A stretch of 13,734 bases of DNA from an uncultured Pseudomonas sp. (GTDB lineage: Bacteria > Pseudomonadota > Gammaproteobacteria > Pseudomonadales > Pseudomonadaceae). Position 1 is the first letter of the stretch; every line of letters begins with the position of its first letter. The stretch is from contig CAMPJN010000063.1 of the NCBI GenBank assembly GCA_946886875.1, positions 1-13,734 on the forward strand. The letters are read 5' to 3'. Below, one piece after another: positions 13,533 through 13,734 of this stretch. Both the position numbers and the translations under genes were made by a program. Below the pieces are notes generated by a model. It saw only the letters and a program-made list of their open reading frames with translations, was not told the DNA's origin and did no database searches.

Positions 13533-13734
13533 TCAGGGTTGTGCCGGCAGCAAGCGGCAGCCATAGCGCGGGCTCAGCCAAACCGCGCTATGGCTACGGC
13601 CCAGGCCAGTGGCGGTCACCCGTTTGCGATCCGCCTCGTCGAGCAGCTGGCTGAGCGGCAGGTACTGGGCAACGTAGCTTTCGCAGTACGTCGCCGGGTG
13701 CTGCATCACATAGCGGCAGGAGCAGTATTCCTTG
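13533..13734 (-). CDS. Unrecognised cysteine-containing protein, 3' end only
   Basis: A partial gene running in from the right edge on the minus strand. The open frame has its first full codon at 13733, stops with TGA at 13535-13533 and shows 66 residues. They begin KEYCSCRYVMQHPATYCESY and end with SPRYGCRLLPAQP. Four Cys (C-x-C, then Cys at fragment residues 17 and 59) suggest disulfides in an exported protein, but the N terminus is missing. I do not recognise the family with confidence; it may be the C-terminal part of an amidase or serine-hydrolase-like protein. Codon use matches the neighbours. The frame lies 116 bases before the ClsB-type start, and its 3' part overlaps the false N-terminal extension of that gene. 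Confidence 0.7.
   Translation of the reverse strand, partial: KEYCSCRYVMQHPATYCESYVAQYLPLSQLLDEADRKRVTATGLGRSHSAVWLSPRYGCRLLPAQP
13561..13593. repeat. 11-bp hairpin inside the 3' end of the right-edge gene
   Basis: CCATAGCGCGG and CCGCGCTATGG form a perfect 11-base stem with an 11-base loop. It sits in coding sequence about 26 bases before the stop codon of the partial gene. It could be an intragenic terminator or 3'-end RNA structure; no T-run follows on the minus strand. Confidence 0.55.

Noticed and set aside
12217..13566. 449-codon plus-strand open frame opposite the phospholipase gene
   Set aside because: The minus strand carries two HKD motifs; the plus-strand product is low-complexity shadow sequence.
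1..13734. Mobile element, CRISPR array, tRNA or other structured RNA gene
   Set aside because: No transposase, integrase, spaced repeat array, cloverleaf or known riboswitch pattern was visible by eye.

Overview
The window looks like a stretch of Pseudomonas (or close gammaproteobacterial) chromosome. It is GC-rich with GC-biased third codon positions, densely packed with short gaps, and its gene families (PCuAC chaperone, DUF2946 protein, OprC/NosA-type copper receptor, QseBC-like two-component pair, RHH_4 protein) are typical of that genus. This is recognition by eye, not a database match. I see no insertion sequence, prophage, tRNA, rRNA or CRISPR array. The largest gap without a gene is about 230 bases (10299-10528).

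Left part, plus strand (1-3828): the 3' end of a probable heme-oxygenase-like diiron oxidase (HDO) overlaps the start of a classical SDR oxidoreductase by four bases. An exported TPR protein follows 12 bases later, then an OmpR-family response regulator and its 2CSK_N-type sensor kinase, which overlap by one base. Spacing suggests one transcription unit, or two closely stacked ones. The kinase stop overlaps the stop of the convergent next gene.

Middle part (3825-9174): on the minus strand lie a periplasmic PCuAC-like copper chaperone that lacks two of the four usual copper ligands, a small FKBP prolyl isomerase and a MarR-family repressor. The repressor is divergent from an EamA/DMT exporter on the plus strand. 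Their 80-base intergenic region carries two related palindromes sharing a 13-bp direct repeat, the likely MarR operators. A perfect 12-bp hairpin separates the exporter from a convergent minus-strand copper-uptake pair: a DUF2946 protein (TTG start) followed by a TonB-dependent copper receptor with the CxxxM and HxM copper-binding motifs. Copper handling is the main theme of this segment.

Right part, all minus strand (9326-13734): an RHH_4 DNA-binding protein; a DJ-1/PfpI protein; a four-helix membrane protein of unknown function; a hemerythrin-domain protein; a two-HKD phospholipase D-like (cardiolipin synthase type) enzyme; and the 3' end of an unrecognised cysteine-containing protein. The region upstream of the hemerythrin gene has a good sigma-54 -24/-12 match with a perfect IHF consensus behind it, suggesting activator-dependent control. 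Several intergenic hairpins are candidate terminators or leader structures.

The most interesting points are the HDO-SDR pair, the altered copper chaperone, the twin MarR operators, and the sigma-54/IHF arrangement before the hemerythrin gene. I did not find a clearly new multi-gene system.
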